Part shown: piece after piece, positions 52,149 to 62,183 of the stretch
Layout of the letters: each line of letters opens with the position of its first letter
Numbering within the stretch: position 1 is the first letter of the stretch
Assembly: GCF_004804355.1 (NCBI RefSeq)
Contig: NZ_SRWZ01000002.1
Coordinates: forward strand, 434,001 to 498,000
From: Cognatitamlana onchidii
GTDB lineage: Bacteria > Bacteroidota > Bacteroidia > Flavobacteriales > Flavobacteriaceae
Direction: 5' to 3'
Length of the DNA stretch: 64,000 nt
The notes under the pieces: generated by a model
What the model saw: the letters and a program-made list of their open reading frames with translations, nothing else
Database searches by the model: none
Told to the model about the DNA's origin: nothing
Position numbers and translations under genes: made by a program

Positions 52149-53237
52149 TTAGTATGGTTTTAATGAAACACTGCCATAGTCCGATGTTATAGATATTAAG
52201 TTGCCTGTAGATTGTGTTCCTCGATAGCCACTATAATATTTATCACTTGATTGTATGTTCTTTTTAATAAATGTTAAACCATCACTTTCCCTTAACGAGC
52301 CATAATCTAGTCTAATATTAAAGTCGAAATAGTAATCTTGCGCGTATCCAATGTTAATTCCAACGTAATCAGATTTAATATCTACATTTCCAGCGCTTTC
52401 TGTTAGATGTTTTATTTTTATAGATCCATAATCGGCTCTTAGAGTGACGTTGTTGTAAACATCTCCAATTACGGTTGTTAGGTAATCGCCATTGCCGTCA
52501 ATATTGTTTGCGGCATCTATTTTCATATTTCCATAGTCGCAGGTATACTTTACGTTTTCAGCAATTTCTATTTTGGAGTTGGAGTAGTCTGCAGAAATAT
52601 GAATATCCTTAGTTTTTGCTATGGTAAAATCACTATAGTCCGCATTAATTTTACCACTGTTAATATACTCAAAATAACAGCCTTTAGAATAATCAAAACT
52701 TATAGCATTATCTGCAGCCATAAGCTCTTTAGTAGTAATCTTGCCATAATCACAGCTCAATTTGGCCTGTCCCTTTAATTTGTCAACGTTAATATTACCA
52801 TAGTCATTACTTAAGTTTATCTTATTGGTTATTGGCATTTTGATGAGATAATTAATCTTCATTTTAATTTTTCCACTATTACCCCAATTCCACCAGGAGC
52901 CAGATTTTTTATTGCCAAACATGGTTCTTGCAGAGACGGCATCAGAATTTGCAGAAAAATTAACCGTTATTTCATCAAGTTTTTCTTGAGTTTTTTCCTC
53001 ATTGTTCCCTGAGGTGGTTATGGTTATTTCAAAAACAATTCTGTTTTCATCCCAAGTGACTACATCAAGGTTTCCGTAGCTATTGTCAACTTCTAAAGAG
53101 GCATTTTTATTTACAGAAAACTCCTTTTTAATAGTCTTAGTTTTAGTGTGCTTAAAATCTGTCTTACTTGAAGCTGAAATTAGTAGAGGAAGTATAAGCA
53201 AGCTGATTACTATGCCAATGTGTATAATTTTTTTCAT
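52149..53237 (-). CDS. DUF4097-like repeat protein (DYG repeats), secreted
   Basis: A 362-residue protein with signal peptide (about 1-23) and about twelve repeats centred on DYG or DYS (SNDYGNINV, SCDYGKITT, TCDYGNMKI, RADYGSIKI, TSDYGSVSL), period roughly 20-25 residues, as in DUF4097 beta-helical proteins. It is related in plan to the neighbouring head-GIN protein but not in sequence repeat. Third gene of the sigma factor operon. Confidence 0.83.
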   Translation of the reverse strand: MKKIIHIGIVISLLILPLLISASSKTDFKHTKTKTIKKEFSVNKNASLEVDNSYGNLDVVTWDENRIVFEITITTSGNNEEKTQEKLDEITVNFSANSDAVSARTMFGNKKSGSWWNWGNSGKIKMKINYLIKMPITNKINLSNDYGNINVDKLKGQAKLSCDYGKITTKELMAADNAISFDYSKGCYFEYINSGKINADYSDFTIAKTKDIHISADYSNSKIEIAENVKYTCDYGNMKIDAANNIDGNGDYLTTVIGDVYNNVTLRADYGSIKIKHLTESAGNVDIKSDYVGINIGYAQDYYFDFNIRLDYGSLRESDGLTFIKKNIQSSDKYYSGYRGTQSTGNLISITSDYGSVSLKPY

Positions 53238-53293
53238 GTGTTCGTTTTTTAATAGGGACGATCGATAAATTTTTATTTAATCATTTTTTGCTA

Positions 53294-53860
53294 TTAAATA
53301 TTTGATTCTAATAAACCGTCTGATGAATAATTTAATTGTTTAACTATTTCAATTTGCTCTAGAGTATTTTGTAAAATGTCGATTCTATTTTGAAAATTTG
53401 AGATCATAGCATAAATAACACGATTGTCTTCACCGCTTTCCTTTAAGTCTATTTTTAAACCAGCATAGTCATTTTCTAAAACCTGAATACGCTTTAGTGC
53501 GTCTTGTATTAGTACTTGAACTTCGGGAGAGGATTCAGCTTTTAATTTTCTCAATTCTTCATTAATTGAAGCAGTGAAGAAGTCCTGAGTTTTTGCCATT
53601 TCGGGAGATACACTGGCTAAATCTGACTTTTTATCACCTCCATTCAAATTAATAAAAACAGCAAGTAGCATAACTATAGATGCTGCTATAGCAAATATGG
53701 GTTTCCATATGCTGGGCTTAAGTTTTAGGACTTTTGCAGCACTGTTATTCTGTGTTTCTAGTTTTTGTTGAAATCGTAATTCGTGTGCGGATTTTGGAGA
53801 ATCAACATCAAATTGATTCTTTAAATTTTCAAAAACTTTATCTATATTATTATCGTTCAT
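53294..53860 (-). CDS. Membrane protein, probable anti-sigma factor
   Basis: A 188-residue protein: cytoplasmic N-terminal part (about 1-47), one membrane helix (about 51-69: PIFAIAASIVMLLAVFINL) and a periplasmic coiled-coil-like tail (about 95-175). Right after an ECF sigma gene (12-base gap), its layout matches single-pass anti-sigma factors, but the zinc HxxxCxxC motif is absent, so the class is uncertain. Confidence 0.75.
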   Translation of the reverse strand: MNDNNIDKVFENLKNQFDVDSPKSAHELRFQQKLETQNNSAAKVLKLKPSIWKPIFAIAASIVMLLAVFINLNGGDKKSDLASVSPEMAKTQDFFTASINEELRKLKAESSPEVQVLIQDALKRIQVLENDYAGLKIDLKESGEDNRVIYAMISNFQNRIDILQNTLEQIEIVKQLNYSSDGLLESNI

Positions 53861-53872
53861 ATTTTTTTATTT

Positions 53873-54478
53873 TTAAATCCTTGCTACTTGATTTAATTTT
53901 TGCCTTAAGCTCATTTTAGCTCGAGACACCATGGTTCGTGTATTTTGATAGGATATATTCAAAATTTCACCTATCTCCTCGTAATCATAACCTTCTATTA
54001 AGTTTAGCGTTAGCACAATTCTGTAATTATCCTTTAAAGTTTTCATTGTGTCTAATACTTGATTAGCTTTTAAATTATTATAGTTATGATCTTGTTCAGA
54101 TTCATATGTGCTTTCTTCAATTTTATATAAAACATCATCAATAGAGGTTTCGTTCTTTTTTATTAATTGCCTGTAGTGGTGTATACTTTTATTAACGACT
54201 ATTCGTTTTAACCAAGCACCAAAAGTACTATCGTCTTTAAGTGTTTTAAGTTTGGTAAAGGCTTGTAAAAAAGCATCTTGCATGATGTCTTCTGCTTCAA
54301 AACTATCCTTTACAATTCTTATTGAAGTATTATACATAGCCTTGTAATATCTGTTGTAAATTTCCAATTGGGCTGATTGGTTTTTAGATTTACAAAGTGT
54401 GATTAGTTCTTCAGTATTTAAGTTGGTTAGCGTCACTAATAGTTTTGTTGTTATTATATAGATTGTAGTTATTTGCAT
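53873..54478 (-). CDS. ECF-type RNA polymerase sigma factor
   Basis: A sigma-70 region 2/4 protein: region 2 about 40-110 (YKAMYNTSIRIVKDSFEAED, IMQDAFLQAFTKLK, FGAWLKRIVVNKSIHHYRQL) and region 4 about 145-195 (LNLIEGYDYEEIGEILNISY). The ATG at 54478 gives 201 residues, but homologous proteins usually begin near TNLNTEELI, so the in-frame GTG at 54436 (187 residues) is a likely real start. Heads the operon with an anti-sigma-like protein and two beta-repeat surface proteins. Confidence 0.9.
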   Translation of the reverse strand: MQITTIYIITTKLLVTLTNLNTEELITLCKSKNQSAQLEIYNRYYKAMYNTSIRIVKDSFEAEDIMQDAFLQAFTKLKTLKDDSTFGAWLKRIVVNKSIHHYRQLIKKNETSIDDVLYKIEESTYESEQDHNYNNLKANQVLDTMKTLKDNYRIVLTLNLIEGYDYEEIGEILNISYQNTRTMVSRAKMSLRQKLNQVARI

Positions 54479-54496
54479 TTGTTACAGTTTATTCAA

Positions 54497-54536
54497 AAAA
54501 AAAATCCCACATTCGAATGAAAGTAGGATTTTTTTT
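54497..54536 (-). terminator. Terminator after clpC
   Basis: ATCC (54504-54507) and GGAT (54526-54529), extended by long A and T tracts on both sides and AC/GT inside across a C-A mismatch. On the - strand it follows the clpC stop (54556) and ends in ten T. A perfect palindrome CATTCGAATG (54510-54519) is in the loop. Confidence 0.75.
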
Positions 54537-54555
54537 CTTCAGATAAACCAAGTTG

Positions 54556-57102
54556 TTATGATTCTGTGGGCTTTTCGGCCTTTTCAATTGTGATTTTTAA
54601 TTCATCATTTTTCTTATCGTAGTCAATCTTAATATGGTCACCTTCTTCTAGGTTTGAAGCAACAATTTCTTCCGCAAGGGAATCTTCCACATATTTTTGA
54701 ATGGCTCTTTTTAAAGGTCGCGCTCCGTACTGCTTGTCAAAACCTTTCTCTGCAATATAATCTTTAGCGCCATCTGTAAGTTTAAGATTGTATCCAAGGT
54801 TTTTAATTCTACCAAGTAGTTTTTCAAGCTCAATATCGATAATCTTATTGATATCTTCTTTTTCTAAAGGATTGAAAACAATAACATCGTCAATTCTATT
54901 TAAAAACTCTGGTGCGAACGATTTCTTTAAGGCATTTTCAATAACACTTCTGGCATTAGCATCTTCCTGTGCTTTTTGAGAGGCCGTTCCAAAACCAATA
55001 CCTGTTCCAAAATCTTTCAGTTTTCTAGCACCAATATTCGAAGTCATAATAATGATAGTGTTTCTAAAGTCAATTTTTCTACCTAAACTATCGGTAAGGT
55101 AGCCATCATCAAGTACTTGTAACAACATATTGAAAACATCTGGATGCGCCTTTTCAATTTCATCAAGTAATATGACTGCATAAGGTTTGCGTCTTACTTT
55201 TTCGGTAAGTTGACCACCTTCTTCATAGCCCACGTATCCTGGAGGAGCACCAATAAGTCTTGAAATGGCAAATTTCTCCATGTATTCACTCATATCAATT
55301 CTAACTAAAGAATCTTCGCTGTCGAATAATTCTCTTGATAGTACTTTTGCTAATTGGGTTTTACCAACACCAGTTTGACCCAGGAATATAAAGGAACCGA
55401 TAGGCTTATTAGGATCTTTTAAGCCAGCTCTATTTCTTTGAATGGCCTTTACTACCTTAGCAACGGCGTCATCTTGGCCAATAACTTTTCCTTTTATAAG
55501 ATTTGGTAACTCCGCAAGTTTATTAATTTCGGTTTGGGCAATTCTATTTACAGGAACCCCCGTCATCATAGACACGACATCGGCTACGTTATCTTCTGTA
55601 ACGATTTCACGATGTTGCTTTGTGTCTTCTTCCCATTTCTCTTGAGCGCTAGCAAGTTCTTTTTCTATGCGCTTTTCATCATCTCTTAGTTTTGCAGCTT
55701 CTTCATACTTTTGTTTTCTTACTACCGCATTTTTAGTTTCCTTGATAGCTTCTAACTGTTTTTCAAGCTCGATAATTTGCTTTGGAACATCAATGTTAGT
55801 TATATGAACTCTCGATCCCGCTTCATCTAATGCATCAATCGCTTTGTCTGGAAGAAACCGTTCGGTCATATATCTATTGGTCAATTTCACACAGGCAGCA
55901 ATAGCTCCTGGTGTATAATCAACATTATGATGTTCTTCGTATTTGCCTTTTATATTGTTAAGAATTTCAATGGTCTCTTCAACCGAAGTAGGCTCTACGA
56001 TTACTTTTTGAAAACGTCTTTCAAGGGCACCATCTTTTTCAATGTATTGCCTGTATTCGTCAAGGGTTGTAGCGCCAATACATTGAATTTCTCCTCTTGC
56101 AAGGGCCGGCTTAAACATGTTTGAGGCATCCAAGCTTCCAGTAGCGCCACCGGCACCAACTATGGTGTGGATTTCATCAATGAATAGAATAACGTCGTCG
56201 TTTTTTTCTAATTCATTCATTACAGCTTTCATGCGTTCTTCAAATTGACCGCGGTATTTGGTCCCGGCCACTAAGCTGGCTAGGTCGAGCGTCACCACAC
56301 GTTTATTAAACAAGATGCGAGATACTTTCCTTTTTACGATCCTTAAGGCTAAGCCTTCTGCAATAGCCGACTTACCAACGCCAGGCTCTCCAATTAAAAG
56401 CGGATTATTTTTCTTTCTTCTACTTAAAACTTGAGAAACACGCTGTATTTCCTTTTCTCGACCAACTACAGGGTCAAGCTTTCCTTCTTCGGCTAAAGCC
56501 GTTAAATCACGCCCAAAATTATCTAAAACAGGTGTTTTAGACTTTTTATTAGACTTGCCTGCAGGCGCATTAAAAATATTGTCTTTTGAAGCGTCCTCAC
56601 TTGAGGCGGTATCGTCATCTTGAAATTCCGCTTTCGGTTCTATATAATCGTTATCGTTTGTTATCATAGATTTAAATTGTTCTTTAACATTATCATAGTC
56701 AACTTTTAACTTATTTAAGAGTTTGGTAGTAGGGTCGTTTTCATTTCTCAAAATACACAGCAACAAATGCGCTGTATTTATTGATGAGCTCTGGAAGAGT
56801 TTAGCTTCTAAAAAAGTGGTTTTTAAAGCACGCTCTGCTTGCCTTGTTAGGTGTAGATTCTTTTTTTGGTTAGACATTACACTTATGTTAGGGTTGGCAG
56901 GACTTAAAATCTCTACTTTACGCCTTAAATGATTTAAATCAATATCAAGGGCACTTAAAATATTTATTGCTTTTCCACTTCCATCTCTAAGTAGCCCAAG
57001 CATGAGGTGTTCGGTGCCAATAAAATCGTGTCCCAAACGTAAAGCTTCCTCTTTACTGTAAGCTATAACATCTTTTACTCTAGGTGAAAAATTATCATCC
57101 AT
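54556..57102 (-). CDS. clpC: ATP-dependent Clp protease ATP-binding subunit ClpC
   Basis: An 848-residue HSP100 unfoldase that feeds proteins to ClpP. N-terminal repeat domain (about 1-145), AAA-1 with Walker A GEPGVGKSA (238-246), a middle region with UVR-like KQKYEEAAKLRDDEKRIE (about 440), AAA-2 with GQTGVGKTQ (about 575), and the ClpP-docking IGF loop in GTGIGFGTA. No mcsA, mcsB or ctsR gene is beside it, unlike in Firmicutes, so regulation differs; a palindrome overlaps its promoter. Confidence 0.95.
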   Translation of the reverse strand: MDDNFSPRVKDVIAYSKEEALRLGHDFIGTEHLMLGLLRDGSGKAINILSALDIDLNHLRRKVEILSPANPNISVMSNQKKNLHLTRQAERALKTTFLEAKLFQSSSINTAHLLLCILRNENDPTTKLLNKLKVDYDNVKEQFKSMITNDNDYIEPKAEFQDDDTASSEDASKDNIFNAPAGKSNKKSKTPVLDNFGRDLTALAEEGKLDPVVGREKEIQRVSQVLSRRKKNNPLLIGEPGVGKSAIAEGLALRIVKRKVSRILFNKRVVTLDLASLVAGTKYRGQFEERMKAVMNELEKNDDVILFIDEIHTIVGAGGATGSLDASNMFKPALARGEIQCIGATTLDEYRQYIEKDGALERRFQKVIVEPTSVEETIEILNNIKGKYEEHHNVDYTPGAIAACVKLTNRYMTERFLPDKAIDALDEAGSRVHITNIDVPKQIIELEKQLEAIKETKNAVVRKQKYEEAAKLRDDEKRIEKELASAQEKWEEDTKQHREIVTEDNVADVVSMMTGVPVNRIAQTEINKLAELPNLIKGKVIGQDDAVAKVVKAIQRNRAGLKDPNKPIGSFIFLGQTGVGKTQLAKVLSRELFDSEDSLVRIDMSEYMEKFAISRLIGAPPGYVGYEEGGQLTEKVRRKPYAVILLDEIEKAHPDVFNMLLQVLDDGYLTDSLGRKIDFRNTIIIMTSNIGARKLKDFGTGIGFGTASQKAQEDANARSVIENALKKSFAPEFLNRIDDVIVFNPLEKEDINKIIDIELEKLLGRIKNLGYNLKLTDGAKDYIAEKGFDKQYGARPLKRAIQKYVEDSLAEEIVASNLEEGDHIKIDYDKKNDELKITIEKAEKPTES

Positions 57103-57121
57103 AATTATATCCTTTCTGCAT

Positions 57122-57153
57122 TAAAAATAGTAAAACATTTTACTAAAGACAAA
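57122..57153 (-). promoter_or_regulatory. clpC promoter with embedded 18-base palindrome
   Basis: On the - strand, TTTG (57153-57150), 20 bases, TATTTTTA (57129-57122), one mismatch to TAnnTTTG. The spacer and the start of the -7 box hold TAGTAAAACATTTTACTA (57128-57145), an inverted repeat of 8 bases on each side of CA. Its position is that of a repressor operator that would block polymerase. Confidence 0.55.
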
Positions 57154-57170
57154 AACTGTTCCTTAATTAA

Positions 57171-57185
57171 ACGCTAAAACGCTAA
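57171..57185. repeat. Tandem ACGCTAA heptamers upstream of clpC
   Basis: ACGCTAA occurs at 57171-57177 and again at 57179-57185, an 8-base period, about 20 bases upstream of the clpC -33 element. It might be an activator site; the copies are short and chance is possible. Confidence 0.3.
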
Positions 57186-57362
57186 TTGACGAAAAAATCT
57201 TTATTAAATCAAAATTTTAGGGTTCATACTTATTAACCAAACTAGTCGTAAAAATTGTTAATAAATTACACGAAAAACAAGGCGTGATAGTCTTACTATG
57301 ACTGCTGAAATACTTATATTAGCATGTTTTGAAAAACACTGAAAAATTAAATTAAATTATAT

Positions 57363-59924
57363 ATGGCAGAAGGAGAAAAATTGATTCCTATTAACATTGA
57401 GGATGAGATGAAATCGGCTTACATAGATTACTCTATGTCGGTCATTGTGTCACGTGCTTTACCTGACGTAAGAGATGGTCTAAAACCAGTTCATAGACGT
57501 GTGCTTTATGGTATGCATGAACTTGGTGTTAGAGCTAATTCGGCACATAAAAAATCCGCAAGAATAGTTGGAGAGGTTTTAGGTAAATACCACCCACATG
57601 GGGATACATCTGTTTATGATGCTATGGTGCGCATGGCACAAGAGTGGAGTTTGCGTTATATGTTAGTTGATGGTCAAGGAAACTTTGGGTCTATTGATGG
57701 AGATAGTCCTGCAGCAATGCGTTATACTGAGGCAAGAATGCGGAAGATTTCTGAGGATATGTTAGCGGATATTGAAAAGGAAACAGTTGATCATAAATTA
57801 AATTTCGACGACACCCTTCAAGAACCTACTGTTTTGCCAACCCGTATTCCAGGATTGTTGGTTAATGGAGCTTCGGGTATTGCTGTTGGTATGGCTACTA
57901 ATATGCCGCCTCATAACCTTGCAGAAGTTGTAGATGGAACAATCGCCTATATTGATAATAATGATATTGAAGTTGATGACCTTATAAAGCTTGTAAAGGC
58001 GCCGGATTTCCCTACGGGCGGAACAATTTATGGCTACGATGGTGTAAAAGAAGCATTTCAGACAGGAAGAGGGCGCATTGTAATACGAGGAAAAGCAAAT
58101 ATTGAAGAAATAAATGGCAGAGAATGTATTGTGGTAGATGAAATACCTTATCAAATTAATAAGGCAGATATGATTAAAAAAACTGCCGATTTAGTTAATG
58201 ATAAGAAGTTGGAAGGTATCTCAACAATTCGTGATGAGTCAGATAGAAACGGTATGCGAATTGTTTATGTTTTAAAACGCGATGCAATACCAAACATTGT
58301 TTTAAATAAATTATTTAAGTATACAGCTCTACAATCCTCATTTAGTGTTAATAACATCGCGCTTGTAAATGGCAGGCCACAGCTATTAAATCTTAAAGAT
58401 TTAATTCATTATTTTGTTGAGCACAGGCACGAGGTTGTTGTAAGAAGAACAAAATATGAGTTGCGAAAGGCTGAAGAGCGCGCGCATATACTTGAAGGTC
58501 TGATAATTGCATCGGATAATATTGATGAAGTCATTGCGTTAATTCGAGCTTCAGCAAATGCTGATGAGGCCAGATCAAAGTTAATTGAACGTTTTAAATT
58601 AACAGAGATTCAAGCTAAAGCGATTGTTGAAATGAGGTTGCGTCAACTTACTGGTCTAGAGCAGGATAAGTTAAGAGCTGAATATGAGGAGTTGATGAAA
58701 ACAATAGAAGACCTTAAAGACATTCTTGATAAGAAAGAAAGAAGAATGGATATTATTAAGGAGGAGTTAGTAATCATCAAAGATAAATATGGTGACGAAC
58801 GGCGATCTACGATTGAATACGCTGGAGGGGATTTAAGTATAGAAGATATGATTCCTGATGAAAAAGTAGTAATAACTATTTCTCATGCGGGTTATATTAA
58901 GAGAACTTCCTTAACTGAGTATAAAACACAAAATAGAGGAGGTGTTGGACAGAAGGCATCGACTACTAGGAATGAAGATTTTCTGGAACACCTCTTTGTT
59001 GGGACTAACCATCAATATATGCTGTTCTTTACCCAAAAAGGGAAGTGTTTCTGGATGCGTGTTTATGAAATACCAGAAGGAAGCAAAACATCAAAAGGTA
59101 GAGCGATACAAAACCTTATAAATATTGAGCAAGATGATAAGGTGATGGCCTTTATTTGTACTCAGGACTTAAAAGATGAGGCTTATATTAATAGTCATTA
59201 TGTAATCATGGCTACCAAGAATGGACAGGTTAAAAAGACATCGCTGGAGCAATATTCAAGACCAAGAACTAACGGGATTAATGCCATTACAATTAAAGAT
59301 AATGACGAGCTTTTAGAGGCTAAGTTAACCACTGGAAACAGTCAGGTTATGTTAGCGCTTAAATCAGGAAAAGCTATTCGTTTTGAAGAGGCTAAAACAC
59401 GTCCTATGGGAAGAGGGGCTTCTGGAGTAAGAGGCATTACATTAGCTCATGATAAAGATGAGGTAATTGGTATGGTTACGGTTGAAAATCCGCAGGAAGA
59501 ATCTGTATTGGTGGTTTCGGAGAATGGATATGGTAAGCGCACCTATATTGATGATCCAGAAGATGGAGAGCCCGTTTATAGAGTAACTAACAGAGGAGGT
59601 AAAGGTGTAAAGACGATTTCCATAACTGAGAAAACGGGGAATCTAGTTGCCATTAAGACTGTAACAGATAATGACGATTTAATGATTATCAATAAATCCG
59701 GAATTGCCATTAGGATGGTAGTCGAAAACTTAAGAGTGATGGGAAGAGCGACTCAAGGGGTTAAATTGATTAATTTAAAAGGGAACGATTCTATTGCGGC
59801 TGTAGCTAAAGTGATGCATGATGAAGATGAGGTTGAAGACATAGAAGCGGCTGAAAACAGTAGTGAGTCTAAAGATGGCACAGCTCTTGATAACAACGAC
59901 ATTAACAATAACACTGAAAGTTAA
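57363..59924 (+). CDS. gyrA: DNA gyrase subunit A
   Basis: An 853-residue gyrase A. Catalytic Y121 in [10 protein letters not shown]; the quinolone region [17 protein letters not shown] has T82 and D86 at the E. coli S83 and D87 positions, so no common resistance change is evident. The C-terminal wrapping domain starts near 500 with a GyrA-box-like QNRGGVGQ, six-blade repeats follow, and an acidic tail rich in D/E ends the protein. Divergent from clpC. Confidence 0.96.
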   Translation: MAEGEKLIPINIEDEMKSAYIDYSMSVIVSRALPDVRDGLKPVHRRVLYGMHELGVRANSAHKKSARIVGEVLGKYHPHGDTSVYDAMVRMAQEWSLRYMLVDGQGNFGSIDGDSPAAMRYTEARMRKISEDMLADIEKETVDHKLNFDDTLQEPTVLPTRIPGLLVNGASGIAVGMATNMPPHNLAEVVDGTIAYIDNNDIEVDDLIKLVKAPDFPTGGTIYGYDGVKEAFQTGRGRIVIRGKANIEEINGRECIVVDEIPYQINKADMIKKTADLVNDKKLEGISTIRDESDRNGMRIVYVLKRDAIPNIVLNKLFKYTALQSSFSVNNIALVNGRPQLLNLKDLIHYFVEHRHEVVVRRTKYELRKAEERAHILEGLIIASDNIDEVIALIRASANADEARSKLIERFKLTEIQAKAIVEMRLRQLTGLEQDKLRAEYEELMKTIEDLKDILDKKERRMDIIKEELVIIKDKYGDERRSTIEYAGGDLSIEDMIPDEKVVITISHAGYIKRTSLTEYKTQNRGGVGQKASTTRNEDFLEHLFVGTNHQYMLFFTQKGKCFWMRVYEIPEGSKTSKGRAIQNLINIEQDDKVMAFICTQDLKDEAYINSHYVIMATKNGQVKKTSLEQYSRPRTNGINAITIKDNDELLEAKLTTGNSQVMLALKSGKAIRFEEAKTRPMGRGASGVRGITLAHDKDEVIGMVTVENPQEESVLVVSENGYGKRTYIDDPEDGEPVYRVTNRGGKGVKTISITEKTGNLVAIKTVTDNDDLMIINKSGIAIRMVVENLRVMGRATQGVKLINLKGNDSIAAVAKVMHDEDEVEDIEAAENSSESKDGTALDNNDINNNTES

Positions 59925-59941
59925 ATTAAATATTACAAAAA

Positions 59942-61195
59942 ATGAAAAAACAAATTATTGTAGCTTTGGCAATTGCATTAGGAGGTTTCTCTTTTGCGCA
60001 AAAAAAAGAGTTAAAGGCTGCTGAAAAAGCTATTAAGAGCAAGGGGTTTGCAGATGCTGTTACCGCGTTAAATGCGGTTGAGCCAATGCTTGAATCACTC
60101 GATCCTAAACTAAAAGAGAAGTACTACTATTTGCACAGTTTAGCTTTGTTTGCGGACGGCCAAGGAAAGGATGCGGATATTGATGTAGCTCTAAAAGATC
60201 TTGAAAAGTTAGAGGATACATATCAAAATGAAAAATCGGAGTTAAAAACTCAGATGACTAACGATTTCTTGCAAAAAGGGAATAAGCAATACGAACAGAA
60301 GAACTATGGAGAAGCTTCAAAGTATTTCGAAAAAACCTATGATTTAAATACAAAAGATACTGTTTATCTGTATTATGCGGCTGCTACGGCTGTAAGTGTA
60401 CCAGATTACGATCGTGCATTAGTTTTATATCAGAAACTAAAAGATTTAGGTTATACCGGAATAGTAGAGGAAATTGTTGCTACAAATAAAGAAACTGGAG
60501 AGGTGGACACATTTCCAAGTGTTAGTATGCGCGATCTTTCTGTTAAATCGGGTACGCACGAAAATCCTGAAATTAGAAAAACAGATTCTAAACGAGGAGA
60601 GATTGTGAAAAATGTAGCGCTTATTTATGTAAACAATGGCGATAATGAAAAGGCTATTGAAGCTATGAAAGATGCTAGAGCTGCGAGTCCAAATGATGTG
60701 AACCTAATATTGTCTGAAGCAAATGTTCATTTTAAAATGGGTAATATGGAGGAGTTTGGAAAGCTTCTGGAAGAAGCGGTAGAGATTGATCCAAATAATG
60801 CCGAACTAAGATACAATCTTGGTGTTATAGCAGCTGAGGCAAACCACCCAGAAGAGGCAAAAGCCTACTACGAAAAAGCCATTGAGTTAGATCCAAAATA
60901 TGTTAACGCCTATATTAATATATCGGCTTTAATTTTGTCTGGAGAGCAACCATTAATTGAAGAGATGAATGGTTTAGGAAATTCTTCTGCAGATAACAAG
61001 CGTTATGATGAGTTGCGTGAGCAACGTGAAAAATTATATTCTGATGCTGTGCCGTATCTAACTAAGGCCCTTGAAATGGCTCCTAAAAATATTAACGCTG
61101 CCAAAACCTTAATGAATATTTATAGTATTCTTGGAGAAACTGATAAATTTAAAGAGATGAAAGCTAAGGTTGAGGACATTGAAAGTGCTCAATAA
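59942..61195 (+). CDS. Secreted tetratricopeptide repeat protein
   Basis: A 417-residue protein with signal peptide (1-20, ending FSFAQ) and TPR arrays: LQKGNKQYEQKNYGEASKYF near 110, NNGDNEKAIEAMKDARAASP near 229, LRYNLGVIAAEANHPEEAKA near 295. Scaffold-type protein in the periplasm or outer-membrane face; function unknown. It follows gyrA after 17 bases, so may be co-transcribed with it, and is closed by a strong terminator. Confidence 0.88.
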   Translation: MKKQIIVALAIALGGFSFAQKKELKAAEKAIKSKGFADAVTALNAVEPMLESLDPKLKEKYYYLHSLALFADGQGKDADIDVALKDLEKLEDTYQNEKSELKTQMTNDFLQKGNKQYEQKNYGEASKYFEKTYDLNTKDTVYLYYAAATAVSVPDYDRALVLYQKLKDLGYTGIVEEIVATNKETGEVDTFPSVSMRDLSVKSGTHENPEIRKTDSKRGEIVKNVALIYVNNGDNEKAIEAMKDARAASPNDVNLILSEANVHFKMGNMEEFGKLLEEAVEIDPNNAELRYNLGVIAAEANHPEEAKAYYEKAIELDPKYVNAYINISALILSGEQPLIEEMNGLGNSSADNKRYDELREQREKLYSDAVPYLTKALEMAPKNINAAKTLMNIYSILGETDKFKEMKAKVEDIESAQ

Positions 61196-61261
61196 AAGTA
61201 TTCAACTTTTCTAAGTGAGTCGTCCTAAAATAGGTTGACAGATTATTAAATAAACTAGATT

Positions 61262-61293
61262 AAACCTGTGAAGTTAACTTCGCAGGTTTTTTT
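61262..61293 (+). terminator. Terminator after the gyrA-TPR genes
   Basis: AAACCTGTGAAGTT (61262-61275) is complementary to AACTTCGCAGGTTT (61276-61289), with one U-G pair on the + strand; the middle GTTAAC serves as the loop. Followed by T to 61293. The other bases of the 61196-61424 gap show nothing further. Confidence 0.88.
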
Positions 61294-61424
61294 GTTAGAA
61301 CAAAGTTTGGAGTTTTCAAGTTAGGGGCTAAATGAGGTCCTAGGTTTTTATAAGTTTCAATAGACTCTTTAATTAAAAGTGTAGCTCTTATTTGGTATTA
61401 CATTTACAGATTAAAAATTTATTT

Positions 61425-62174
61425 TTAAACTATCTTTTTAATAACACGCAATTTGTGAGTATGTGTTTTTTTGTCCACATTATAAATCCCAGAATGATCT
61501 AATCTATCAATTCTTACCTTACCATGTGCATGAATAATATAATTATCTTTCATAATTATGCCTACGTGCACAATTTGGCCTTCGCTATTGTCAAAAAATG
61601 CCAAATCGCCTGGTTCACTTTCTTCAATAAAACTTAATGGTTCGCCTTGCGTGGCCTGTTGCGATGCATCGCGAAGTAGCTTATAACCATTTAATTTATA
61701 GACCATTTGAGTAAAGCCAGAGCAGTCAATTCCAAAAGGCGTTTTTCCTCCCCACAAGTAAGGAGAATTTAGGTAGGTAAATGCAGTATGTACTAAGTTG
61801 GATTTAACACTCGCTATATTGGTTTCATTACCGTCATACTTATGGTTTAGAAGTTTTATTCCATTAAGTGATGAACCTATAGAAATAGGGGATAGTTGGT
61901 TGTTCTCATCTTCAATAAATTCAACCAGGTCTGAGGAAAGTCTTGGTGTTTCTTTGTTTAACGCTTTATAATTGGTTTCTGAAATAAAAACGAACTGTTT
62001 ATTGTCTAGCCACCCTTCATAATTATCAAAGGCTAATCTAATTCTACTCCAGTTTTTGCGATGCTCTATTACTTTAAAAATTTCACCATATAGCACTTGC
62101 GATACTAGCTCGCTCGTGTCTGCTGGTTCATTTCTCAGAGGGACAATGCTTAAATTACAAATTCCGTATTGCAT
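61425..62174 (-). CDS. C40 family peptidase (NlpC/P60) with N-terminal SH3-like domain
   Basis: A 249-residue protein: an SH3b-like domain (about 3-62: VPLRNEPADTSELVSQVLYG) then an NlpC/P60 domain with C151 in GIDCSGF, H203 in IVHVGII and H215 in IIHAHGK as catalytic triad. Such enzymes cut the gamma-D-Glu-diamino-acid bond in peptidoglycan peptides. No signal peptide is seen, suggesting action on recycled wall peptides in the cytoplasm. It follows the thiolase gene after 9 bases. Confidence 0.9.
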   Translation of the reverse strand: MQYGICNLSIVPLRNEPADTSELVSQVLYGEIFKVIEHRKNWSRIRLAFDNYEGWLDNKQFVFISETNYKALNKETPRLSSDLVEFIEDENNQLSPISIGSSLNGIKLLNHKYDGNETNIASVKSNLVHTAFTYLNSPYLWGGKTPFGIDCSGFTQMVYKLNGYKLLRDASQQATQGEPLSFIEESEPGDLAFFDNSEGQIVHVGIIMKDNYIIHAHGKVRIDRLDHSGIYNVDKKTHTHKLRVIKKIV

Positions 62175-62183
62175 TAAAACCTC

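Noticed and set aside
52149-53237. DYG-repeat gene as a DNA-level tandem repeat
   Set aside because: The repeats are visible only in protein; codons have diverged, so no recent tandem duplication.
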